A DNA stretch of 21,619 bases, from assembly GCA_002440705.1 (NCBI GenBank), contig DJVA01000095.1, positions 1-21,619 of the forward strand, given 5' to 3'. Each line of letters begins with the position of its first letter. Within the stretch, counting starts at the first letter, position 1. The notes under the pieces are model-generated. The model made no database searches. It was not told where the DNA came from and was given only the letters and a program-made list of their open reading frames with translations. Shown piece after piece: positions 1-8,464 of the stretch. This stretch comes from Flavobacteriaceae bacterium UBA6268 (GTDB lineage Bacteria > Bacteroidota > Bacteroidia > Flavobacteriales > Flavobacteriaceae). Made by a program: the position numbers and the translations under genes.

Positions 1-855
1 TCTTGATGATGGCAATGCTGGCCGATTGTGTAATGGTTGTAACCGTTGGGTCGTCCGTAGGATCACCATTGGTGGTTCCATCGCCATTAGGGGTTTCAAC
101 CGTTTCAGGGTCAGGAATTGGATTGCCGCCAGTATCGGTACCTGTATCACTTTGATCGGTAACGGGTCCTGTTGGACTTTCACCAGTTGCAATAGCAATG
201 TTTTCAATGTATCCTTGATCGATATCTGCCTGGGTTACTAAATGTTCGGCAGTAACTGTAGCACTTTCACCAGGAAGCAATTGTGCAATTGGGTTTCCTG
301 AGGTGATTGTAGCATTGGCATCGGTTACGACAATATTCATAACCGTTGTATTTCCAGAATTGGTCACAACAATATCATACGTCAATACATCACCAACTGC
401 TGTAATCTGATTTGTTTGGTTTTTGATGACACTCAAGCTTGCGTTTTGACACAAGGTGGTTACCGTTGGATCGTCTTCCAAAACAGACGATTCATCAGAC
501 AGGTCACTTACCGTAGTACCATCTTCATCGGTACCTTGTGCAGTCGCTTGATTGGTAACTTGGCCCGCATCAATATCGGCAGTGGTAATGACATAACTTG
601 CAGTGTAAATCCAAGTTTCATTCACATCCAATTCATTATCTGCATCGTCATCACCGGAAACATAAGTAATGGTCACCACTGGATTGGGAGCTTCGAACAA
701 TGGATCGGTTATTTGAACATTCGCCAAAGGAACGTTTCCTTGATTAGTCACAGTGAATGTATAAGCGATTGTTTCACCGGCATCAGCACATTGGTTACCG
801 TCCCCATCTACAAACAATCCAGATTTTACAATGGCAATTGCAGGTGCTGGTGTTT
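1..855 (-). repeat. DUF11/DUF7507-type repeats, third copy cut by the window edge
   Basis: Two whole copies and the first residues of a third are seen. Copy 1 begins IAIVKSGLFVDGDGNQCADA and has the typical IAYTFTVTNQGNVPLANVQI and TADIDAGQVTNQATA. Copy 2 begins NASLSVIKNQTNQITAVGD and has LLPGESATVTAEHLVTQADI. Copy 3 starts QSASIAIIK at the edge. Between copies 2 and 3 lies a low-complexity stretch rich in Thr, Asp, Gly and Pro (about positions 30-140). In known giant bacterial surface proteins such repeats form the distal stalk before the C-terminal sorting domain, so more copies are likely beyond the edge. Confidence 0.8.
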
Positions 856-3800
856 GTTGCACCAAGATATACACAGTAGCGTAATTGGATGCAACTGGGC
901 TTCCGTCGTCATTTATTACATAAACAAATTGATCAGTCCCAGTAAATCCGGCGTTGGGAGTATAGGTGAAGGAACCGTCGGCATTAATAACCAGCGTACC
1001 ATTGGATGGGCCAATTACTGGAGTAAGGGCAGTATTTACCGTTTGGTTATCGCCTTCCGGGTCGCTATCGTTATCCAGAACGTTTCCGGTAATTGGTGTA
1101 TCAATTTCACCGTAATAGGCATCGTCGTTAGCAACCGTAATATTTCCATTGTTCGGTACTACGGTAATGGTCACGGTCGCCGTGTCGCAGAGCGCTGGTG
1201 TACCGTTATCACAGATCGTGTACTCAAAAGTATCTTCGCCCTCAAAGCCTGGGTTCGGGATATAGGTATAGCTTCCGTCGGGGTTTACTGTTACCGTTCC
1301 GTTGGACGGATTGGTATTGGAAGTTACCACAATGGGGTCTCCATCCAAATCAAAATCGTTCACCAAAACATTTCCGGAAACTGGAGTATCCACTTCCGTA
1401 GTATTGGTATCATTATTTGCCACAGGGGGATCGTTTCCAATTACTGGATCATCGACTACTTCAATGGTTACGGTAGCTGTATCACAAGCAATAGGATTTC
1501 CACCATCGCAAACTTGATATTCGAAGCTGTCCTCACCTACGAAGTCGGGGTTTGGAGTATAAGTATAGCTGCCATCGGGGTTGAAGACCAAGGTACCGTT
1601 GGAAGGGCCACTGCCTGCCACCAAGGTGAAGACCTCCGTGCCCGCTGGGCCATCGGGGTTCTCATCGTTGGTTGCCACGCTGCCGCTTACCGGAAGGTTC
1701 ACGAAGGTGTCGTTGATGTCGTCGATGGCAAGGATATCGTTTCCTGGATCACCAATGGTAAGGTAAACCGTTGCCTGATCGGTAGCCACGGGGCTTCCGT
1801 TGTCGAAGATAGCGTACACGAACTGATCGGTGCCCTTGAAGCCCGCATTGGGCGTATAGGTAAAGCTTCCATCGGGGTTGATTACCACTGTTCCGTTGGA
1901 TGGGCCACTTATTGGGCTTGCTGTATCCACAGTTTGTGCATCACCTTCTGGGTCGCTATCATTGTCAAGCACGTTACCGGTGATGGCCATGTTCGGATAT
2001 CCGTTGTAGGAATCGTCATTGGCCACGGTAATATTACCGTTATTCGGTACCACGGTGATGGTCACGGTCGCCGTGTCGCACAGTGCGGGTGTACCGTTAT
2101 CACAGATGGTATATTCAAAAGTATCCTCGCCCTCAAATCCGGGGTTCGGGATATAGGTATAGCTTCCGTCAGGGTTTACCGTCACCGTTCCGTTTGATGG
2201 ATTGGTGTTGGAGGTCACCACAATGGGATCGCCATCCTGATCGTAATCATTCACCAAAACGTTTCCGGATACAGGAGTATCTACTTCCGTGGTATTGGTA
2301 TCGGCATTGGCTACCGGGGGCTCGTTGCCAGGGCCTCCCTGTGGGAGTACTTCGATGTAGACCGTGGCCGTGTCGCAGGCTACCGGGCTACCACCATCAC
2401 AAACTTGATATTCGAAGGTGTCCTCACCAACATAGTCCGTATTGGGCGTGTAGGTATAGCTACCGTCGGGGTTGAAGACCAAGGTACCGTTGGAAGGGCC
2501 ACTGCCTGCCACCAAAGTGAAGACCTCCGTGCCCGCTGGGCCGTCGGGGTTCTCATCGTTGGTTGCCACGCTGCCGCTTACCGGAAGGTTCACGAAGGTG
2601 TCGTTGATGTCGTCGATGGCCAAAATGTGGTTTCCTGGATCCATTACAGTAAGGTATACTGTAGCTTGGGCCCTAGCTACCGGTGAGCCATCATCAAAAA
2701 TTTCATAGATAAACTGGTCATTTCCAACAAATCCACTATTAGGTGTGTAGGTGAAGGAACCATCGGCATTCACCACTAAAGAACCACTGGATGGTCCGCT
2801 TATAGGTGTAAGTACGGTATCAACAAATTGGTTGTCTCCTTCAGGATCGGAATCGTTATCCAATACATTACCAGAAATAATCTGATTCGGATATCCGTAA
2901 TAGGAATCATCGTTGGCCACAGTAATGTTACCATTGTCCGGGATTACGGTAATGGTTACCGTTGCAGTATCACAAAGTACTGGCGTGCCATTGTCGCAGA
3001 TGGTGTATTGGAAGGTATCAACACCCGTAAATCCTGTTGGTGGGGTATACGTATAAGCCCCAGTATTAGGATCGATGTTTACCGTTACTCCTTCGGCGGT
3101 TACAACCATTGTTGTAGTGACGGTGATGGTATCACCATCAGGGTCATAATCGTTCACCAAAACGTTTCCTGAAACTGGCGTATTCTCCTCAGTAGTATTG
3201 GTATCGGCATTAGCTACTGGAGGTTGGTTATCAGGACCGTTCAATGGGAATATTTCAATGTAAACGGTTGCTGTATCGGTTGCCTGTGGGTTTCCGTCAT
3301 CCACTATGGTGTACTGGAAGGTGTCCTCCCCAACATAATCGGTTGGAGGGGTATAGGTATAGGCTCCCGTAGGACTAATTGCAACAATGACTCCTTGGGC
3401 GGTTGTTACCGAGGTTGTAGTAACTGTTTGTGTATTTCCTTCAGCATCCACATCATTGGTCAAAACATTCCCGCTTACCGGAAGGTTCACGAAGGTATCG
3501 TTAATGTCGTCGATGGCTTCCGTGGTATTGCCTTCCAAGCCAATCAAAATGTGTACTGTAGCACTACTGGTTGCTACTGGCGATCCATCGTCGAAAATAC
3601 TGTAAACAAATTCGTCTGGACCAATGTAATCGGTATTGGGCGTGTAAGCAAAAGTTCCATCAGGATTGATGGTAACCGTACCATTGGATGGGCCACTAAT
3701 CGGACTTGCAGCATCAACCGTTTGATTATCCCCTTCTGGATCGAAATCGTTGTCCAATACATTGCCATTCACTACTTCATTCACATAGGCAAAATAGGAA

Positions 3801-6800
3801 TCGTCATTAGCCACCGTAATATTTCCGTTATTGGGAATTACCGTAATGGTAACCGTGGCAGTATCACAAAGCGCTGGAGTTCCATCATCACAGATGGTGT
3901 ACTGGAACGTATCGATCCCTACATAGCCTGTTGGAGGGATATAAGTATAAGCACCCGTGTTGGCATCGATATTCACAGTAACTCCCTGCGCGGTAACTAC
4001 GGTAGTGGTAGTTACCACAATAGGATCACCATCAGGATCGTAATCGTTCACCAGAACGTTCCCAGAGACCGGTGTGTTAACCTCGGTAGTATTGGTATCG
4101 GCATTGGCCACTGGGGGTTCATTTTGAGGATCGCCCAATTTGGCCACTTCAATGTATACGGTAGCTGTATCGGTAGCCTGTGGGTTTCCATCATCCACAA
4201 TGGTGTACTGGAAGGTATCTTCGCCCACATAATCTGTGGGAGGGGTATAGGTATAGGCTCCCGTAGGACTGATTGCAACAATGACTCCTTGGGTCGTTGT
4301 TACCGAAGTTGTAGTTACGGTTTGGGTGTCTCCCTCAAAATCGACATCATTGGTGAGAACATTTCCACTTACAGGGACATTCACAAAGGTGTCATTGATA
4401 TCGTCAATGGCGTCGGTAGTATTTCGAATACCACCCACCGTAATGTAGACAGTTGCTTGATCCCTAGCGGGTGCGCCTTCGGAGAAATTATCGTCAACGA
4501 TTTCATACACAAACTGGTCGTTTCCAACAAAACCGGAATTGGGCGTATACGTAAAGGTTCCGTCGGCATTGATGGACAAGGTTCCATTGCTGGGTCCACT
4601 TACTGGAGTCACCCCAGTGTCAACCGTTTGATTGTCTCCTTCTGGATCAAAATCGTTATCCAACACGTTTCCTGAAACTGCTGTTCCGGGTGTTGTATTG
4701 TAGGCGTCATCATTCGCAAAAGTAACATTCCCCGTATTAGGAATTACTGTAATGATCACTATTGCAGTATCACACAAAGCAGGAGTGCCATCATCACAAA
4801 TGGTGTACTGGAAGGTATCAATACCTACATATCCTGAAGGAGGGGTATAGGTATAAGCACCTGTATTGGGGTCGATGTTCACCGTAACGCCCTGAGCAGT
4901 GGTAACGCTAGTGGTAGTTACCACTATGGGATCATTGTCAGGATCGTAATCGTTTACTAAAACATTTCCACTTACAGGTACATCTACCAATGTGGTATTG
5001 GCATCTTCATTAGCCACTGGAGGTTCGTTTTGAGGACCACTGTTAGGCAATATTTCGATATAAACCGTGGCAGTATCGGTGGCCTGTGGGTTTCCGTCAT
5101 CTTGAATGGAATATTGGAACGAGTCATCTCCCTCATAATCAGTTGGCGGGGTATAGGTATATGCTCCCGTATTGGCATCAATGGTTACGGTAACTCCCTG
5201 AGCAGAAACTACCGAAGTAGTCGTAACGGTTTGGGTATCCCCTTCCGCATCGGTATCGTTGGTGAGCACATTTCCGCTAACGGAAACATTTACATAAGTG
5301 TTATTGATATCGTCCTTAGCGTCGGTACAGTTGGCCAAGATTGTGATGTCTACAGTAACAAAACAAGCATTTGCGTCAGTAACGGTTATAAAATGTGAAC
5401 CAGCAGCTAGGTTCGTAAAAGTGCCCGATGCTTGTGGTGCACCTCCGTCCAGTGCAAATACATAAGGTGAGGTACCTCCATTGGCGGTTACAGTTACTGA
5501 ACTTTGAGCACCACAAAGGATATCGGTTTGTGAAGTAACTGAAGCAGTTAAAGGATTGGACGGTTGTTGAACGGTGGCACTATTGGTTGCAGTACATCCA
5601 CGACTGTCGGTAATAGTGACGGAATAGGATCCGGCAGTAACTCCGGAAAGGTCTTCAGAAGTAGCACCATTGCTCCACAGGAATGTGTAGGGGGCAGTCC
5701 CTCCGGTAACAGTTAAGTCCAAAGAACCAGTGCTATCCCCATAACAGGGAACATTGTTAACGGCAATTCCCGAAGTAAGCACCGCTGGTTGATTTACTGT
5801 AGTAGTAGAAGATGCAGTACACAAGGTAACATTGTCTGTAACGGTTACGGTGTAACTGCCAGCTGCCAAACCAGAAATGGTTTGCGTGGTTCCACCATTG
5901 CTCCATGCATAGGAGAAGTTTCCAGAGCCTCCGGTAACATTGGCCGAGGCTGTACCATCCACATCCCCATTACAGGTAGTGGGTGTGGAGGAAGCTGAAA
6001 CGGATAAGTTCAAACAGGTTCCCGGATTTACAGTTACCGTTGCAGAGTCTGTACACCCATTGGCATCGGTAACCGTCACAGTATAATTACCGGCACTCAG
6101 TCCGGTAATGGTTTGAGTGGTTTGCCCCCCTGGGCTCCACAAATAGGTATAAGGTGGTGTACCTCCCGATGCGTTGGCAGTGGCGGTTCCATCGCCAGTG
6201 GTAGGACCATTTTCGTCAGTTGCCGTGGCGGTTACATTTAAAACTGTTGAAGGTTCGGTAATCGTTACACTCTGTTCAACAGGCAAGCAAAGCGTTCCGT
6301 TGATGGTAACGCTAACCGTATAGACTCCTGCGGTTAGGTTGCTGATGGTGCTGGAAGTACCAACGGTAATCTGCTGTGGTGTGGTATTCCATGTAAACGT
6401 AAAGATAGCTCCAGGATTGGCTACCGAACTAGCGCTAACCGTAGCGCTACCGGTTGCATCCCCCTTACATAGAACATTGGTAACGTTATCTACTGAAATG
6501 ACCGCATCGCAATCGTTGAAACAATCGATAGCCACACTTTGGTCAAGTGTACAGCCGTGTGCATCCGTAACGGTTACGGTGTGTGTTCCAACTGGAAGGT
6601 TGGTTGCAGTCTGTGTAGTTTGATTTCCTGCACTTGCACCCCATTGATAGGTAAATGGAGGAGTTCCTCCAGATGCCGTAGCCGTTGCTTGTCCATTCAA
6701 ACACAAATCAGACAAGGTAGCATTTACCTTAGTAATCTGGATGCTAATGGGTTCGGGTTGCGTAACTGTGATTCCATTGATGAAAGTATAGTTACAACCA

Positions 6801-8419
6801 GACGTATCGGTAATGGTTACATTGTAGACCCCGGCTGGTACGTTGGTCAAATCCTCGGTAGTCGCTCCATTGCTCCACGCAAAGGTATATGGCGGAGTAC
6901 CTCCTGTTACTGTAAGGTCAATATTCCCAGTGCTGTCCCCATTACACTCTACATTGTCTACCACTACAGATGCAGTGGGATTAGTGGGAATGGTTATGGT
7001 AGCGTCATCACTTACCGAAGGCAAAGTACATCCAGAACCGTACGTGCCATTGTAAGTAAGCACGGCATTGAAAGCACCTGCCAAGGTGCCACCATAGGTA
7101 AACGTTCCCGTAAGCTGATTGGCCGTACCTATAAGGGTACCATCCAAATAGAACTCCCATGAAAAAGCATCCGAAAGTGGATTACAGCCTCCTTGATTTA
7201 CAGTACCCGTATAATCGATGGAATTGGTACAACCTTGTCTTGCAATACTCGCAGTTACGCTTGGACAGGGAACACAGATTTGAGGATTGGTAAATACCTC
7301 TGATGCTGTATTACAATTTGAATCTTCATAATTAATGACCGTAGTGCCAGTTTCTCCAACGCCACAAACACTTGTAGATACGGCTGTGATTGAATAGGTT
7401 AACGTAATGGTTTCGTCACGTACTTCCTCAACATACCAGTTGATGGTTTGCCCACTAAACGATGCCGTCCCTTTGCTAGGCACTAAGGATCCGCTAACAA
7501 TTTCAAAGCCTGTAGTCACAACATCCGTTACCAAAGCCTGTCCTGGCAATTGTTTTGCTGCAAAGGTTAATTGACCTAAAATTTGAGCGTAGATACCGCT
7601 CAAATCGGCAGCATTTTCAGTGGTGAACAATCCAGCGTTCTGGATGGCGTTAATGGTATTGGTTGCAGTGGTTTGCTGAGAACCAGAAATGGCCCCAAAA
7701 AGGCCAATACTAAAGATACTCTGTTCATAAACTTCACCACCAACAGTAGTAGTCTGTGCGTTCACACCTGCTGTGATGGCATTTTGAATACAAGCACTGG
7801 TACCTCCTGTGGGATTATTGGAACAAGAGTTTCCATTGTTATCCCTATTGGCCACCCCGTCGGTAAGTAGAATAATGCTTCGTGAAGTGGCGCAATCGAA
7901 AGTACCATTGTTGGTCATTTCATTGTCCGCCTTCACTAATCCATCTTGGATGTTCGTATTTCCAGACGCCACTAATGAGTTAATCGCACTAATGACGGAA
8001 GCTTGTCCGCTGCTTCCCGTAAGCCCAATATTGATCGTAGCAGAGCTTGAATAGCTCACTACTGCTACCCTGTTCAAGCCCGTGGGGTTGTTTGCAGGAG
8101 TAAATAGATTTTGCACGAAAGCAACCGCTGCATCCTTTGCATAATCGATGGGGTCATTGGGATCGCCAGGAATGTTGTCGCCCATACTACCGGATCGGTC
8201 GATGACCAAAACCACTTCTTGTGGTTGTGGTGGCGGATTACCCACAATTTCCAAAGTCACGTCAAACTGATTACAAACCGTAGCGTTCTCTACCACTACT
8301 TTTGAGATTGTAATATCCTGTGCGAATAGACTAAATGAAGGGACAGAAAGTACCACAAAAAGCAAGGCTCTTGTGAATGTTCCCCTAACGTTTTCTTGAA
8401 TGCGTAAAAAATGTTTCAT
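1..8419 (-). CDS. Giant secreted surface adhesin, SprB-like (VWA + SprB repeats + Big_9 repeats + DUF11/DUF7507), 3' end outside window
   Basis: The frame stays open from the ATG at 8419 to the left edge (2806 codons, no stop), so the C-terminus is missing. Residues 1-33 form a signal peptide (hydrophobic ALLFVVLSVPSFSLFA, then QD). A von Willebrand A domain at about 66-300 has a complete metal site: DRSGS (D74, S76, S78), T155 and D187 in LLTDG. A beta-rich linker follows to about 480. Then come seven SprB-type repeats (about 480-1031), fifteen Big_9/cadherin-like repeats (about 1032-2520), and DUF11/DUF7507-like repeats (about 2525 to the edge; motif TADIDAGQVTNQATA). The 15 codons between the upstream in-frame TAA and this ATG contain no other start, so the start is well supported. 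Proteins of this build in flavobacteria are usually type IX secretion cargo used in gliding or adhesion. That role is inferred, because the C-terminal sorting domain is not visible. Confidence 0.93.
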   Translation of the reverse strand, partial: MKHFLRIQENVRGTFTRALLFVVLSVPSFSLFAQDITISKVVVENATVCNQFDVTLEIVGNPPPQPQEVVLVIDRSGSMGDNIPGDPNDPIDYAKDAAVAFVQNLFTPANNPTGLNRVAVVSYSSSATINIGLTGSSGQASVISAINSLVASGNTNIQDGLVKADNEMTNNGTFDCATSRSIILLTDGVANRDNNGNSCSNNPTGGTSACIQNAITAGVNAQTTTVGGEVYEQSIFSIGLFGAISGSQQTTATNTINAIQNAGLFTTENAADLSGIYAQILGQLTFAAKQLPGQALVTDVVTTGFEIVSGSLVPSKGTASFSGQTINWYVEEVRDETITLTYSITAVSTSVCGVGETGTTVINYEDSNCNTASEVFTNPQICVPCPSVTASIARQGCTNSIDYTGTVNQGGCNPLSDAFSWEFYLDGTLIGTANQLTGTFTYGGTLAGAFNAVLTYNGTYGSGCTLPSVSDDATITIPTNPTASVVVDNVECNGDSTGNIDLTVTGGTPPYTFAWSNGATTEDLTNVPAGVYNVTITDTSGCNYTFINGITVTQPEPISIQITKVNATLSDLCLNGQATATASGGTPPFTYQWGASAGNQTTQTATNLPVGTHTVTVTDAHGCTLDQSVAIDCFNDCDAVISVDNVTNVLCKGDATGSATVSASSVANPGAIFTFTWNTTPQQITVGTSSTISNLTAGVYTVSVTINGTLCLPVEQSVTITEPSTVLNVTATATDENGPTTGDGTATANASGGTPPYTYLWSPGGQTTQTITGLSAGNYTVTVTDANGCTDSATVTVNPGTCLNLSVSASSTPTTCNGDVDGTASANVTGGSGNFSYAWSNGGTTQTISGLAAGSYTVTVTDNVTLCTASSTTTVNQPAVLTSGIAVNNVPCYGDSTGSLDLTVTGGTAPYTFLWSNGATSEDLSGVTAGSYSVTITDSRGCTATNSATVQQPSNPLTASVTSQTDILCGAQSSVTVTANGGTSPYVFALDGGAPQASGTFTNLAAGSHFITVTDANACFVTVDITILANCTDAKDDINNTYVNVSVSGNVLTNDTDAEGDTQTVTTTSVVSAQGVTVTIDANTGAYTYTPPTDYEGDDSFQYSIQDDGNPQATDTATVYIEILPNSGPQNEPPVANEDANTTLVDVPVSGNVLVNDYDPDNDPIVVTTTSVTTAQGVTVNIDPNTGAYTYTPPSGYVGIDTFQYTICDDGTPALCDTAIVIITVIPNTGNVTFANDDAYNTTPGTAVSGNVLDNDFDPEGDNQTVDTGVTPVSGPSNGTLSINADGTFTYTPNSGFVGNDQFVYEIVDDNFSEGAPARDQATVYITVGGIRNTTDAIDDINDTFVNVPVSGNVLTNDVDFEGDTQTVTTTSVTTTQGVIVAISPTGAYTYTPPTDYVGEDTFQYTIVDDGNPQATDTATVYIEVAKLGDPQNEPPVANADTNTTEVNTPVSGNVLVNDYDPDGDPIVVTTTTVVTAQGVTVNIDANTGAYTYIPPTGYVGIDTFQYTICDDGTPALCDTATVTITVIPNNGNITVANDDSYFAYVNEVVNGNVLDNDFDPEGDNQTVDAASPISGPSNGTVTINPDGTFAYTPNTDYIGPDEFVYSIFDDGSPVATSSATVHILIGLEGNTTEAIDDINDTFVNLPVSGNVLTNDVDAEGNTQTVTTTSVTTAQGVIVAISPTGAYTYTPPTDYVGEDTFQYTIVDDGNPQATDTATVYIEIFPLNGPDNQPPVANADTNTTEENTPVSGNVLVNDYDPDGDTITVTTTMVVTAEGVTVNIDPNTGAYTYTPPTGFTGVDTFQYTICDNGTPVLCDTATVTITVIPDNGNITVANDDSYYGYPNQIISGNVLDNDSDPEGDNQFVDTVLTPISGPSSGSLVVNADGSFTYTPNSGFVGNDQFIYEIFDDGSPVARAQATVYLTVMDPGNHILAIDDINDTFVNLPVSGSVATNDENPDGPAGTEVFTLVAGSGPSNGTLVFNPDGSYTYTPNTDYVGEDTFEYQVCDGGSPVACDTATVYIEVLPQGGPGNEPPVANADTNTTEVDTPVSGNVLVNDYDQDGDPIVVTSNTNPSNGTVTVNPDGSYTYIPNPGFEGEDTFEYTICDNGTPALCDTATVTITVVPNNGNITVANDDSYNGYPNMAITGNVLDNDSDPEGDAQTVDTASPISGPSNGTVVINPDGSFTYTPNAGFKGTDQFVYAIFDNGSPVATDQATVYLTIGDPGNDILAIDDINDTFVNLPVSGSVATNDENPDGPAGTEVFTLVAGSGPSNGTLVFNPDGSYTYTPNPDFVGEDSFEYQVCDGGNPIACDTATVTIEVVDDPVIGNDPPVANNDTNTTEVDTPVSGNVLVNDFDLDGDPIVVTSNTNPSNGTVTVNPDGSYTYIPNPGFEGEDTFEYTICDNGTPALCDTATVTITVVPNNGNITVANDDAYYGEIDTPITGNVLDNDSDPEGDNQTVNTALTPVIGPSNGTLVINADGSFTYTPNAGFTGTDQFVYVINDDGSPVASNYATVYILVQQTPAPAIAIVKSGLFVDGDGNQCADAGETIAYTFTVTNQGNVPLANVQITDPLFEAPNPVVTITYVSGDDDADNELDVNETWIYTASYVITTADIDAGQVTNQATAQGTDEDGTTVSDLSDESSVLEDDPTVTTLCQNASLSVIKNQTNQITAVGDVLTYDIVVTNSGNTTVMNIVVTDANATITSGNPIAQLLPGESATVTAEHLVTQADIDQGYIENIAIATGESPTGPVTDQSDTGTDTGGNPIPDPETVETPNGDGTTNGDPTDDPTVTTITQSASIAIIK
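1576..1729 (-). repeat. Near-identical DNA repeat, copy in triplet 5 (partner at 2467-2620)
   Basis: This stretch of the fifth A-class repeat matches 2467-2620 with two mismatches in 154 aligned bases, at an offset of 891 bp. The equivalent parts of triplets 1-3 differ much more at DNA level. It encodes the end of the C-class repeat before it and the first part of the A-class repeat, including SGSVATNDENPDGPAG. Confidence 0.9.
2467..2620 (-). repeat. Near-identical DNA repeat, copy in triplet 4 (partner at 1576-1729)
   Basis: Partner of the block 891 bp to the left, with two mismatches over 154 bases. Flanking sequence on the other side (about 2041-2220 against 1150-1329) is also alike but visibly less so. 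This points to a duplicated A-B-C unit in which one section is younger or has been homogenised. Confidence 0.9.
5327..6976 (-). repeat. Seven SprB-type repeats inside the giant adhesin
   Basis: About residues 480-1031 hold seven tandem beta-sandwich repeats of roughly 70-85 residues. The recurring skeleton is a Cys-Asn-Gly-Asp start (VECNGDSTG, TTCNGDVDG, VPCYGDSTG), then GGTPPYTFAWSNG, then AGxYxVTITD, then GC and a closing xVxQP. These match the SprB repeat family of Flavobacterium gliding adhesins. Repeats 3, 4 and 7 are the most divergent: repeat 4 lacks the first Cys, and repeat 7 reads GGTSPYVFALDGG with no Trp. Most copies keep one early and one late Cys, a plausible disulfide outside the cell. 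Confidence 0.85.
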
Positions 8420-8464
8420 AGAATGGGTTTTAGGTTGGAAACCTATATGTTTTGCTCCTATATA

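Larger units (their letters stand above)
860..5326 (-). repeat. Fifteen Big_9/cadherin-like repeats arranged as five A-B-C triplets
   Basis: Each repeat is about 95-103 residues with the core SGNVLxNDxDxxGD, then GxYTYTPxxxFxGxDxFxY, then xxDDGxPxxxxxATV. Three classes alternate in fixed order. A begins with DAIDDINDTFVNxPVSG. B begins with VANADTNTTExxTPVSG and ends ICDxGTPxLCDTA. C begins with VANDDxY and has SGPSNGTxxINxDGTFTYTPN. The triplet starts, measured at the same codon, are near 5321, 4412, 3518, 2621 and 1730, giving periods of 909, 894, 897 and 891 bp. The acidic NDxDPEGD loops resemble calcium-binding sites of cadherin-like domains, which would make the stalk rigid in calcium. 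The calcium role is inferred. Confidence 0.88.

Noticed and set aside
416..2197. 593-codon open frame on the plus strand
   Set aside because: It is the exact codon-register complement of the adhesin frame. Its protein is a repetitive Ile/Gly/Arg/Asn-rich string with no domain. It is open because the Thr/Asp/Gly/Asn/Val codons of the repeats rarely give stops on the other strand.
3224..4675. 483-codon open frame on the plus strand
   Set aside because: Same cause: antisense shadow of the Big_9 repeats, ending where a Ser TCA codon of the real gene reads as TGA.
860..5326. CRISPR-like regular repetition
   Set aside because: The repeats are protein-coding with a period near 300 bp or 900 bp, diverged at wobble positions, with no short identical repeats or unique spacers.
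1..8419. Possible frameshift or broken adhesin
   Set aside because: The minus frame was followed through the repeats from 8419 to position 2 and stays in register without a stop; the gene is only cut by the window edge.
8431..8443. AGGTT-GGA-AACCT hairpin before the adhesin as a terminator
   Set aside because: The stem has 5 bp only and no T-run follows on the minus strand, so it would not stop transcription of the operon.
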